The notes beneath the pieces are model-generated. The model did no database searches. It worked only from the letters and a program-made list of their open reading frames with translations, and was not told the DNA's origin. Made by a program: the position numbers and the translations under genes. A stretch of 57,985 nt of DNA from an uncultured Lachnospiraceae bacterium (GTDB taxonomy: Bacteria; Bacillota_A; Clostridia; Lachnospirales; Lachnospiraceae), in the NCBI GenBank assembly GCA_947564305.1, contig CANOBT010000016.1, forward strand, positions 1 to 57,985, given 5' to 3'. Below are positions 26,050 to 33,709 of the stretch, piece by piece (the stretch's first letter is position 1; each line of letters opens with the position of its first letter).

Positions 26050-26460
26050 ATGACAGAAAAAGAATTTACTCAAATCTTTCCATTAGGTGAAAAAAATGAT
26101 GCTTATGCACAGTTTTTTGTAGGGCAGAGCTACCTCAAAATGCTGACGACCGAGCGTGTCGGCATCGCGAATGTAACCTTTGAACCAGGATGCCGTAACA
26201 ACTGGCATATCCACCACAAAGGCGGACAGATTCTCCTTTGTACTGCCGGACGTGGTTATTATCAGGAATGGGGTAAACCTGCACAGGAAATGAAGCCGGG
26301 AGATGTTATCAATATTCCGCCGGAAGTAAAGCATTGGCACGGTGCGGCTCCTGATAGCTGGTTTTCTCATCTGGCAGTAGAAGTTCCGGCAGAGGGCAGT
26401 TCTAATGAATGGATGGAGCCGGTGGAGGAAGAGGAATACAGCATTGCTCAAAAGGCATAA
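26050..26460 (+). CDS. Small cupin-domain protein
   Basis: A 136-aa single-domain cupin. Motif 1 is CRNNWHIHHKGGQILLCTAGRG, with the metal-binding HIHH. Motif 2 is PGDVINIPPEVKHWHG, with the last metal histidine in KHWH. Proteins of this type accompany carboxymuconolactone-decarboxylase-like proteins and may act on the same small organic compound. AAGGGAG lies upstream of the start. It is expressed from the promoter inside the preceding hairpin, and its 3' end contains the -35 box of the LysR gene. Confidence 0.88.
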   Translation: MTEKEFTQIFPLGEKNDAYAQFFVGQSYLKMLTTERVGIANVTFEPGCRNNWHIHHKGGQILLCTAGRGYYQEWGKPAQEMKPGDVINIPPEVKHWHGAAPDSWFSHLAVEVPAEGSSNEWMEPVEEEEYSIAQKA

Positions 26461-26472
26461 AAACGTTATAAT
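26444..26472 (+). promoter_or_regulatory. Promoter of the LysR gene
   Basis: TTGCTC (inside the end of the cupin gene) and TATAAT are 17 bases apart, 43 bases before the LysR start codon. No terminator separates cupin and lysR, so both read-through and a private promoter are possible. Confidence 0.5.
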
Positions 26473-26514
26473 AAGCTCCATAAAGCATGGATAAAGCTGA
26501 AAGGAGTCTTATAG

Positions 26515-27405
26515 ATGGAAATCAGGGTTCTTCGCTATTTTCTGACTGTAGTCAGGGAAGAAAGCATTACAAAAGCTGCAGAGGTTTTGCATATTACACA
26601 GCCGACCCTTTCCCGCCAGCTTGCGCAGATGGAGGAAGAAATCGGTGTAAAACTGTTTGACAGAGGTACTCGGAAAATCGTATTAACCAACGAGGGGATT
26701 CTGCTTCGGCGCCGCGCGGAGGAAATTTTGCAGTTGGTTGATAAGACGGAAAAGGAACTGGTAGAACAGGAGGAGCAGGTGGAAGGTAAGATTTCCATTG
26801 GCTTCGGAGAGATTGCCTCAGTACAGCTGCTCCCTGAGCTGTTCAAAAGTTTCCGCCAAAAATATCCCCGTGTCACTTTTGATATTTTTACAGCAACTGC
26901 CGATCTGGTGAAAGAACAGATGGATAAAGGGCTTCTTGACCTGGGTCTGCTGTTGGAACCGATTGACATGGGGAAATATGATTTTGTCCGGATGGACGTG
27001 AAAGAAAGGTGGGTAGTTTTGATGCCGCCGGATGCTCCGCTTGCAGAAAAAGAATTGATTCAGGCAGGCGATCTGTCAGAAGTGCCGCTGATCCTTCCAA
27101 GGCGTATGCAGGTGCGGAGTGAACTGGCAAGTTGGTTTGGTGATTATTACAAAGATTTAAATGTTCTGTTTACCAGTAATCTAAGTAGCAACGGTGCGGT
27201 TATGGTAAAAGAAGGTCTGGCATATTCGTTGGTCATCGAGGGGGCAGTCCCTTTTTGGGATGCAGCAAAAATCACTTACCGGCCATTATATCCGGAACTT
27301 TGGGCAACGAGTGTTTTGGCGTGGAAACGAGCGCAGCCATTCAGTCTTGCGGCAACAAAATTTATCGAATTTCTAAAATGCTTTTTGAGCATGAATAAGG
27401 CATAA
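26515..27405 (+). CDS. LysR-family transcriptional regulator
   Basis: A 296-aa LysR protein. The N-terminal winged helix starts MEIRVLRYFLTVVREESITKAAEVLHITQPTLSRQ, the standard signature, and the substrate-binding domain covers residues 90-290. It lies between the cupin and MATE genes and has the same orientation as the carboxymuconolactone-decarboxylase-like gene. The dyads at 25002, in the spacer at 25917-25936 and at 27418-27434 are candidate binding sites, so it probably controls all of 25.1-28.9 kb. AAGGAG lies upstream of the start. Confidence 0.93.
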   Translation: MEIRVLRYFLTVVREESITKAAEVLHITQPTLSRQLAQMEEEIGVKLFDRGTRKIVLTNEGILLRRRAEEILQLVDKTEKELVEQEEQVEGKISIGFGEIASVQLLPELFKSFRQKYPRVTFDIFTATADLVKEQMDKGLLDLGLLLEPIDMGKYDFVRMDVKERWVVLMPPDAPLAEKELIQAGDLSEVPLILPRRMQVRSELASWFGDYYKDLNVLFTSNLSSNGAVMVKEGLAYSLVIEGAVPFWDAAKITYRPLYPELWATSVLAWKRAQPFSLAATKFIEFLKCFLSMNKA

Positions 27406-27415
27406 ACGATAAGTA

Positions 27416-27495
27416 TTGGATTTGATTCAAATCCATAGGTATAATATAAGTGCAGGGGAGGAGCAGACTGCTTCATAACTGCACTTATATTTTTT
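27416..27495 (+). promoter_or_regulatory. Terminator hairpin with embedded promoter (copy C, before the MATE gene)
   Basis: TTGGAT (27416-27421) and TATAAT (27440-27445) are 18 bases apart, with a perfect 17-base palindrome GGATTTGATTCAAATCC (27418-27434) over the -35 box and spacer. The left arm of a 12-13 bp perfect stem (27443-27455 with 27479-27491) begins within the -10 box, and the stem is followed by T residues. Arm and flanking sequences closely resemble copy B at 25918. The likely roles are a terminator for the LysR gene and a promoter for the MATE gene. Confidence 0.7.
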
Positions 27496-27580
27496 AGGAA
27501 AGAGATGTTGAAGAGTGGGTAAAAACAGTTGTGATACGAAAATAGGAAAGAACGGAAACGTTATGAAAAGGAAAGAACTG

Positions 27581-28921
27581 ATGGGAGAGAAGGAGCTGTT
27601 TACCAATCAAGAATTGAAAAGAATGATCATCCCCCTGTTTTTGGAACAGCTTCTGGTAATGCTTGTCGGGATTGCGGATACGCTGGTAATCAGTTATGCC
27701 GGCGAAGCGGCTGTTTCCGGGGTTTCGTTGGTCAACCAGTTTAATACTATATTTATTTATCTGTTCACGGCGCTGGCTTCCGGAGGAGCTGTTGTGATCA
27801 GTCAGTATATCGGCAGGCAGGAAAGGGATCATGCGGGAGAGTCCGCCAGCCAGCTTTTGCTGTTCTCCACCCTGTTTTCTGTTTTGATTGCAGCGGCGGT
27901 GCTGATCGGGAATGAAGCGATGCTCCGCCTGCTGTTTGGAAAAGTGGAGAAGCCGGTTATGGATGCCTGCATTATCTATTTGAAAATTTCAGCCTATTCT
28001 TATCCGGCGCTTGCCGTATATAATGCAGGGGCAGCCGTTTACCGCAGCCTGGGAAAGACAAATGTGACCATGTATATCTCGGTGGCGTCCAATGCAATCA
28101 ATGTTATTGGAAATGTGATCGGGGTATTTGTACTGCATGCCGGGGTAGCCGGGGTCGCATGGCCGTCTTTCATTGCCCGCGTTTTTTCAGCGGCAGTTAT
28201 CACGGTTCTTTGCCTGCAGAAAAAGAATGAGGTGGTATACAGGAGGCAGTGGATCTTTTCCTGGAACCGCGGATTGATGAGAAGTATTCTGAATGTTGCA
28301 GTACCAAATGGTGTGGAAAACGGTATCTTCCAACTGGTAAAGGTGGCTCTGAGCAGTATTGTGGCATTGTTTGGCACCTATCAGATTGCCGCGAACGGAG
28401 TGGCGCAGAGCATTTGGTCACTGGCTGCTCTGGCAGGTGTTGCCATGGGACCGGTTTTTATTACCGTCATTGGACAATGTATGGGAAACAGAAATATCGA
28501 GGGTGCAGAATATTATTTCAGGAAACTCACAAGAATAACGCTTTTCATCTCAACGGCATGGAATCTTCTGATTTTCCTTCTGACCCCGTTGTTCCTGCGT
28601 TTTTATTCGCTGTCACTAGAAACGAAAAAGCTGATCCTTTGGCTCGTAATCATCCATAATGTGTTTAATGCGGCAGCATTCCCTTTTTCCGGCGCGCTCA
28701 GTAATGGACTTCGTGCGGCAGGTGACGTGAAATTTACGATGTATGTTTCTGTCATTTCTACGATTGCGGTACGGCTGTTCCTGTCTTACATTTTGGGAAT
28801 TGTTTTGAATATGGGCGTCATTGGAATCGCTCTTGCAATGGTGTGCGATTGGGTAGTGCGGGCAGCCCTTTTTATCTGGCGTGAAAAAACAGGAAAGTGG
28901 AAGGCTTTTGAGGTGATTTAG
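27581..28921 (+). CDS. MATE-family efflux transporter
   Basis: About 446 aa with twelve predicted helices and the typical MATE opening MGEKELFTNQELKRMIIPLFLEQLLVMLVGIADTLV. Further family stretches are GGAVVISQYIGR and the matching helix near residue 270. These proteins export drugs or cationic compounds by Na+ or H+ antiport. The ATG at 27581 has AGGAAAG upstream and gives the family-like N-terminus; in-frame starts at 27563 (ATG) and 27515 (GTG) would add 6 or 22 residues. The gene is probably controlled by the element at 27416. The substrate is unknown, possibly the compound handled by the cupin/CMD pair. Confidence 0.88.
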   Translation: MGEKELFTNQELKRMIIPLFLEQLLVMLVGIADTLVISYAGEAAVSGVSLVNQFNTIFIYLFTALASGGAVVISQYIGRQERDHAGESASQLLLFSTLFSVLIAAAVLIGNEAMLRLLFGKVEKPVMDACIIYLKISAYSYPALAVYNAGAAVYRSLGKTNVTMYISVASNAINVIGNVIGVFVLHAGVAGVAWPSFIARVFSAAVITVLCLQKKNEVVYRRQWIFSWNRGLMRSILNVAVPNGVENGIFQLVKVALSSIVALFGTYQIAANGVAQSIWSLAALAGVAMGPVFITVIGQCMGNRNIEGAEYYFRKLTRITLFISTAWNLLIFLLTPLFLRFYSLSLETKKLILWLVIIHNVFNAAAFPFSGALSNGLRAAGDVKFTMYVSVISTIAVRLFLSYILGIVLNMGVIGIALAMVCDWVVRAALFIWREKTGKWKAFEVI

Positions 28922-29199
28922 CGTTTATGATGCGGCCGCCCCGGCTGGCGTAGAGGTTTTAGGTATCGAGATTATTCCTGCACAATGACCGATTATCCCA
29001 ATAAAGAGACCGATTATACCATCTGTAAAGAGTGGAACAGAATTTGTGATATCATAAAAACGGAGAATGTCTATTTATACCTTATCGGACAGCAGAGCTG
29101 TCCGACCGTCCCGAGGGGACATGCATTACGGGATGCCCTTTGGGTATAGAAACATTGTAAACTGTTCAGAACAGGTATTTTTTGAGGGAGAAAAAGATT
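28922..29199 (+). other. Intergenic region with a decayed reading frame and repeat copy 3
   Basis: No intact gene. A plus-strand open frame at 28985-29149 (54 codons, MTDYPNKETDYTICKEWNRI at its start) has no ribosome binding site and runs into the palindromic repeat at 29075, which supplies its last 24 codons. It looks like the tail of an eroded gene that I cannot name. The remaining 50 bases lead into the LytTR regulator. Confidence 0.4.
29075..29149 (+). repeat. Palindromic interspersed repeat, copy 3 (intergenic)
   Basis: Three hairpins: TCGGACAG-CAGAG-CTGTCCGA (29085-29105, 8 bp perfect), GTCCC-GAG-GGGAC (29108-29120) and ATGCCC-TTT-GGGTAT (29133-29147). The last 24 bases are identical to those of copy 2 at 12107-12130, while the first two stems differ in sequence but stay paired. 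Confidence 0.85.
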
Positions 29200-29907
29200 G
29201 TGAGAGTAGCATTAGTGGATGATAATGAGAATGACAGAAAACGGCTCCTGGATTATCTGCATCAGTTCCAGGAGAAAGAGGGAGTGAAGATGCAGGTAAC
29301 TTCTTATAACAGCAGCCTGGATTTTCTTGAAGAGTACGACGGCGGATATGATGTGATCTTGCTGGATATAGAGATGCCGGGTATGGATGGAATGGAAACA
29401 GCAAAAGAAATCCGGCTGATTGATGAAATGGCAGCAATCATCTTTATTACAAATATGGCACAGTATGCAATCCGCGGATATGAGGTAAATGCAATTGACT
29501 TCATGGTGAAGCCTGTGCCTTATTTTAATTTTGCGGAGAAATTTAAAAGGGCGGTCAATTTTGCACGGAGGGAACAGGGAAAGAATATCCTTTTGAACAG
29601 CGATGAGGGTGTGATCAGGATTGCTGTTGCGGACATCTATTATCTGGAAAAGGATAAGAACAAAAATTATCTGGTCTATTATACAAGGAAAGGCACATTC
29701 CGGGAGAGGAATACGATTTTATCTGTAAAAGCGAAGCTGGAGAACCATCCATTTGCAGAATGTACTTCCGGGTGTTTGGTGAACCTGAAGTTTGTGGAAC
29801 AGGTAGGAAAAGACAGTGTTGTACTGGAAAACGGTACACTGCCGGTATCAAGAAGGATGCGAAAGGAATTTCTGAACAGTTTTATGAAATATGTCGGAGG
29901 ATATTGA
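29200..29907 (+). CDS. LytTR-family response regulator
   Basis: About 235 aa. The receiver domain carries D7-D8 and phosphoacceptor D56 in VILLDIEMPGMDG, plus MVKPV with the conserved lysine near residue 108. The C-terminal LytTR DNA-binding domain spans about residues 130-230 (IRIAVADIYYLEKDKNKNYLVYYT through GCLVNLKFV to LPVSRRMRKEF). I choose the GTG at 29200, which has GGGAG upstream and gives MRVALVDDN; a TTG at 29182 would add six residues. It overlaps the kinase start by one base, so the two form an AgrA/AgrC-like pair. Confidence 0.88.
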   Translation: MRVALVDDNENDRKRLLDYLHQFQEKEGVKMQVTSYNSSLDFLEEYDGGYDVILLDIEMPGMDGMETAKEIRLIDEMAAIIFITNMAQYAIRGYEVNAIDFMVKPVPYFNFAEKFKRAVNFARREQGKNILLNSDEGVIRIAVADIYYLEKDKNKNYLVYYTRKGTFRERNTILSVKAKLENHPFAECTSGCLVNLKFVEQVGKDSVVLENGTLPVSRRMRKEFLNSFMKYVGGY

Positions 29908-31211
29908 TGGGAACAACAGCATATGTAACATGCATACGTTTTTCGCTGCAGCTGCTGATCGCAGAAGCTGCATTTCTGATCGGGCGGCCACGACGTTCTT
30001 TTTTTGGGCTGCGGATCGTCGGCGCATTGGCGGCATATTTTACGCTGGCAAGTACCTATTTTATGTTATTGAAACAGATACCGGGGAATTATTCAATTGT
30101 TCACGCTTGTTTTTATTTGGGACTGTTTATTTTGACTCTTCAGATAATTGCATTTTGCTATGACCTGCCCTGGCTGGAAATTTTATTTGTAGGAACAGGA
30201 GGATATGCGACAGAGCATATCGCATTTGCGATTGCCAGAATCATTCAGGCATTGACAGGATGGACGGCAGACAGGATTGGGACAGTAAAAGAATATCTGA
30301 TATTTCGGCTTTTGATTTATGTTCTTACAGCCGGGGCTGTCTATTTTTTACTGATCCGCAGGAACAGAGAAAAAGAAGAGTTTAAAGAAAAGGATATCCG
30401 AATGGTGGAAATGGCGCTTCTGCTCCTTTTGTCAGCAATCGTTTTGAGCGTATTTTATACAAATCGGGAAGGGGTTTCTCTTCTTGGAAATATTATCTGT
30501 CCGATGTACAGTATGCTATGCTGCTTTTTGGTACTCATGATTGAATACTATGTATTTCGTGAAAACAGGCTGAGCCGCGACAATGAAATGATGGAGCAGC
30601 TTCTTCATATGGCAAACGCACAGCAGAAAAGCACAAAAGAGGCTATCGATATCATTAACGTGAAATGTCATGATCTGAAATATCAAATGAAGGAACTTGA
30701 AAAGCTCAATAATGATGCGGAGCGGTCAGAATATATTGAAGAGATGAGAAAAGCAATTTCCATATATGATGCTACCTATCATACAGGGTGTGAAGCATTG
30801 GATTATATTTTGAGGGAAAAAACACTTTTATCAGACGAGCATCATATTGTATTCAGTTGTATGGCGGACGGAGAAGCGCTGTCCTTTATGAATACAACAG
30901 ATATCTATGCGCTGATTGGAAATGCATTGGATAATGCATTGGAACGGACAATCCAGGAGGAAGAAAAGCAAAGGATCATCAGCCTGCGTATCCATCAGAG
31001 GGGACAGATGGTGCTGCTCCATCTGGAGAATACATGCAGTGAGACACCTGACTTCAAAGAGGGACTGCCGGTAACGACGAAGACAGATAAAAATTATCAT
31101 GGATTTGGCGTGAAAAGTATGCGCTATATCGTGAGAAAATATGATGGCGAGATGCTGATGAGAGTCCAGGAGGGGAAGTTTATTCTGGATATTGCGTTTC
31201 CGAAAATCTGA
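29907..31211 (+). CDS. GHKL sensor histidine kinase (AgrC-like)
   Basis: A 434-aa membrane kinase. About six hydrophobic segments fill residues 5-215, and the cytoplasmic kinase part begins with a coiled segment. The histidine box is VKCHDLKYQM, the N box IGNALDNALERT and the G box YHGFGVKSMRYIV. This is the peptide- or signal-sensing GHKL type, not the sugar-sensing YesM type. The start (ATG in TGATG, preceded by GGAGG) is coupled to the response regulator stop. No AgrD-like peptide or AgrB protease is seen nearby, so the signal is unknown. Confidence 0.87.
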   Translation: MGTTAYVTCIRFSLQLLIAEAAFLIGRPRRSFFGLRIVGALAAYFTLASTYFMLLKQIPGNYSIVHACFYLGLFILTLQIIAFCYDLPWLEILFVGTGGYATEHIAFAIARIIQALTGWTADRIGTVKEYLIFRLLIYVLTAGAVYFLLIRRNREKEEFKEKDIRMVEMALLLLLSAIVLSVFYTNREGVSLLGNIICPMYSMLCCFLVLMIEYYVFRENRLSRDNEMMEQLLHMANAQQKSTKEAIDIINVKCHDLKYQMKELEKLNNDAERSEYIEEMRKAISIYDATYHTGCEALDYILREKTLLSDEHHIVFSCMADGEALSFMNTTDIYALIGNALDNALERTIQEEEKQRIISLRIHQRGQMVLLHLENTCSETPDFKEGLPVTTKTDKNYHGFGVKSMRYIVRKYDGEMLMRVQEGKFILDIAFPKI

Positions 31212-31219
31212 GAGGGATT

Positions 31220-31321
31220 ATGAATAAGATATTTAAGACTGAAAATGTACAAGTTGAGGCTCAGATGGAAAAACTGACAGAAGAGATTAAACACTGTAAA
31301 AAAACGAAAAATCATGGCTGA
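31220..31321 (+). CDS. Possible 33-aa peptide after the GHKL kinase
   Basis: A short open frame (MNKIFKTENVQVEAQMEKL, ending KNHG) begins 8 bases after the kinase stop with AGAGGG only three bases upstream of the ATG. It is charged and helical, with no leader or cleavage motif. It could be a small protein or a remnant; the close spacing of the ribosome site argues against efficient translation. Confidence 0.25.
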   Translation: MNKIFKTENVQVEAQMEKLTEEIKHCKKTKNHG

Positions 31322-31377
31322 TAGCGCCAGATTTTTCGCGTATAGGTAAAGTAATACATTTTTCACTTTAATATAAA

Positions 31378-31725
31378 CTAATAATAATTTATTCGCATAA
31401 ACAGTACTATAAACAATTTATCAGCTTCTTTTACATCATATTTAACCGCTGATTCCTCGATTAATTTCATGATCAGATCATTATATTGATTAAACAAAAC
31501 ATTTAACAGATACTGTCTGCTAATAGAATTGTAAGTATTAATAACAAACCTTTTATTTTCTATTAGATATTGAAATATTTGCTTAATATTCTCCTGCCAG
31601 TTCTCAATATTGATATTTTCCTCTACTTTATCAATCAATTCATGTTCATAAGTCCACTCAAGTAAATCATAAATGTCTTTAAGAAAATAGAATGAGAAAT
31701 TTTTAACAAATGTAGAAATCTCAAA
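31378..31725 (-). pseudogene. TetR-family regulator, 5'-truncated remnant
   Basis: The frame reads FYFLKDIYDLLEWTYEHELIDKVEE and on to KLFIVLFMRIN, matching the region just after the DNA-binding helix and the C-terminal domain of Firmicutes TetR regulators of the DhaS type (KDIYDLLEW). The helix-turn-helix part is gone: a stop lies just upstream of 31725, and no ATG precedes the conserved block. The residues before FYFLKD no longer resemble the usual recognition helix. Base composition is more AT-rich than in the neighbours. Confidence 0.65.
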
Positions 31726-31828
31726 TTATAAAATAAACTAGTTGACTTAAATTGATAAAATGATTTACTCTAAAGACAAGTACAAAGAAATTCCAGAAAT
31801 ACATAAAATTATAGTGGAGGAAATCAAG

Positions 31829-32250
31829 ATGTCTGAAATTACAGAAGCAACGGGAACACGTACGGTACAAGAGGTGATTGATAAAATTCTGTTGGATATG
31901 TGTGGCGGTATAAAGTTTGAACAAACTTGTGATATCATAGCAGCCGGGAATCCGGAAAATCAGGTGACAGGTGTGGTGGAAGCCTTGGCTTTGGCGTAGA
32001 GCAGATGCCGATGCAGGTCATGGAACGTAATAAGCTTGACTTAATGGTAGTGGGGGATATTACAGAATGGACGATATGTGCTTATATCAATGATGCATAT
32101 CAGATGGGATTTAACCGTGCCATGCTGACACTTGGACATGAGCGCAGTGAGGAAGCCGGTATGAAATATCTGGCTCCCTGGTTGGCAGAACGTTTCCCGG
32201 ATATCCCTGTTACATTTGTAGACGCGAAAGAACCGTTCAAATACCTGTAA
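31829..32250 (+). pseudogene. NIF3-like metal-binding protein, central part deleted
   Basis: The gene starts normally (GGAGG, ATG at 31829) and encodes a typical N-terminus through EQTCDIIAAGNPENQVTGVV. It then jumps, near 31975 and out of frame, to the C-terminal block GGSLGFGVEQMPM and on to DITEWTICAYINDA, LGHERSEEAGMKYL and TFVDAKEPFKYL. As I recall, full-length family members have about 140 more residues between these blocks, including metal-binding histidines (ITHEP and HDHMH). The deletion and frame change together make the gene inactive. Confidence 0.75.
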
Positions 32251-32256
32251 GCAACG

Positions 32257-32297
32257 ATTCAGAACAATCGACCTTAGACACGTCGGCTGTTCTGAAT
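32257..32297. repeat. Inverted repeat sharing the core of the 7343 hairpin
   Basis: ATTCAGAACA (32257-32266) and TGTTCTGAAT (32288-32297) pair perfectly, with an inner TCGAC/GTCGG stem. The core is the same as in the repeat at 7343-7388. It lies 35 bases before the SGNH gene start. No T-run follows. Confidence 0.65.
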
Positions 32298-32331
32298 AAT
32301 ATAATCAAATTAAGAAGAGGAGGATTCGGAT

Positions 32332-33522
32332 ATGAAATGGACCAGTGCATTTAGTTATCTGCCAATCAATTATGGGATTCCATTAGCAACTGTGGAAGAC
32401 CAGACACAGCGAGTTACTTTTGACAATAATCTGAATGGAAATAAAATACGTGTGCGTTTTTCAAATCGGTATTCATCAAAACCTCTGACACTTACACACG
32501 TTTCCGTAGGTATAGTCAGGGAAGGACAGGTACAGGATACGACTATGATATCCCGGAATGGAAATACGGTGATAGAATTGAAGCCGGGAGAAGAGTGCTG
32601 GAGTGATGAGTTGGAGTATTTTGTTGCGGCAGGAGAAAGAATCGCGGTTTCTGCTTATATAAAGGATAGGCAGGAGATTGGAAGCATTTGTATCTTTTGG
32701 TCCAAAAGCGGTCCGGATGTCATTCTCAGTGAAAACGGAGATTATGTGACCGGGGAAGCATTTCACGGATATCCTATGGAGGAAGTGTACCAGATTGTCA
32801 GAGAAGATGCCAATCAAGGAATGGCATTCTACGGTTTTACCGGTCTACAGGTGCTGACAGATGATAGTGTGAAAACGGTTGCCGCATTTGGGGATTCCAT
32901 AACCCATATGTCTTATGTGACAAATGCACTTTATAAACGTTTCTATAATGCCTACCCTGGACAGGTGACTTTATTGAACAGAGGGATTGGCGGCAATCGG
33001 GTCTTACATGACGCAACCTATGTAGATTTCATTCCCGGCGAAGGAAGCTGTTTTGGTACTGCAGGTATAAAACGCTTTGAAGAGGATGTATTCGGAGAAG
33101 AACAGACGAATATTGTTCTGGTATTGGAAGGAATCAACGATATTATGCATCCAATTCAGTTTGGCCATCAGGACGAGAAGGTGACACCGGAGGAACTGGT
33201 AAAAGGTTATCAGCAGTATATTGAAATAGCTCATAAGCATCATGCCAGGATCTATGGTGCAACGATTACTCCATGTGGATTTGCGGAATATCCGAAAGAA
33301 TGGCTGCCTGCATTTGAAGAAATCCGTGTCAAAACCAATGAACAGATTCGGGAAGGGATTGGATATGACGGATATTTTGACTATGACGCCGCCGTCCGGG
33401 ATGAGTTTTGTTCTGGATATATGAAAGAAGAGTACCATATTGGTGACGGGCTGCATCCAAATGACGTAGGCGGCGCGGCTATGGCAGGACAGGTTGATTT
33501 GGAAAAGATTATGGATGAATAG
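32332..33522 (+). CDS. SGNH/GDSL hydrolase with N-terminal beta domain
   Basis: A 396-aa cytoplasmic esterase. The N-terminal 180 residues form a beta-rich accessory domain (VRFSNRYSSKPLTL). The hydrolase domain has block I FGDSIT with S189, block II GIGGNR, block III GINDI and block V DGLHPNDVGG with the Asp/His pair. Such enzymes remove acetyl or other acyl groups from sugars. The start follows GAGGAGG. No signal peptide is present. It is followed by a strong terminator and then a GH5 gene, suggesting a role in breakdown of an acylated glycan. Confidence 0.88.
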   Translation: MKWTSAFSYLPINYGIPLATVEDQTQRVTFDNNLNGNKIRVRFSNRYSSKPLTLTHVSVGIVREGQVQDTTMISRNGNTVIELKPGEECWSDELEYFVAAGERIAVSAYIKDRQEIGSICIFWSKSGPDVILSENGDYVTGEAFHGYPMEEVYQIVREDANQGMAFYGFTGLQVLTDDSVKTVAAFGDSITHMSYVTNALYKRFYNAYPGQVTLLNRGIGGNRVLHDATYVDFIPGEGSCFGTAGIKRFEEDVFGEEQTNIVLVLEGINDIMHPIQFGHQDEKVTPEELVKGYQQYIEIAHKHHARIYGATITPCGFAEYPKEWLPAFEEIRVKTNEQIREGIGYDGYFDYDAAVRDEFCSGYMKEEYHIGDGLHPNDVGGAAMAGQVDLEKIMDE

Positions 33523-33624
33523 GGAAGGAATATTGATGAATAAGAAATTGTGCAGGATGCACAGAAATCAAATAGAAAATTTGTTGAAATTATAAGAAAA
33601 TAAAAGAAATAGCTGAAATTTGAT

Positions 33625-33665
33625 ACAGCGCCGGTTTTTGTGATATAAACCGGCGCTGTTTTTCT
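33625..33665 (+). terminator. Rho-independent terminator
   Basis: A 13-bp perfect stem (ACAGCGCCGGTTT with AAACCGGCGCTGT) is followed by five T, downstream of the SGNH gene. Confidence 0.9.
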
Positions 33666-33709
33666 GTATGATAAAAACACAATAATTCAGAACAGAAAGG
33701 GATGATCTT

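Noticed and set aside
25918..27495. Riboswitch leaders before the cupin and MATE genes
   Set aside because: If transcription starts where the -10 boxes predict, the left arm of each hairpin is not in the RNA, and the elements are too short for known riboswitches.
28985..29149. 54-codon frame as a gene
   Set aside because: No ribosome site, and almost half of it is the palindromic repeat read in one frame.
32332..33522. Part of a lipid-degrading lipase system
   Set aside because: The N-terminal beta domain and sugar-enzyme neighbours fit carbohydrate esterases better.
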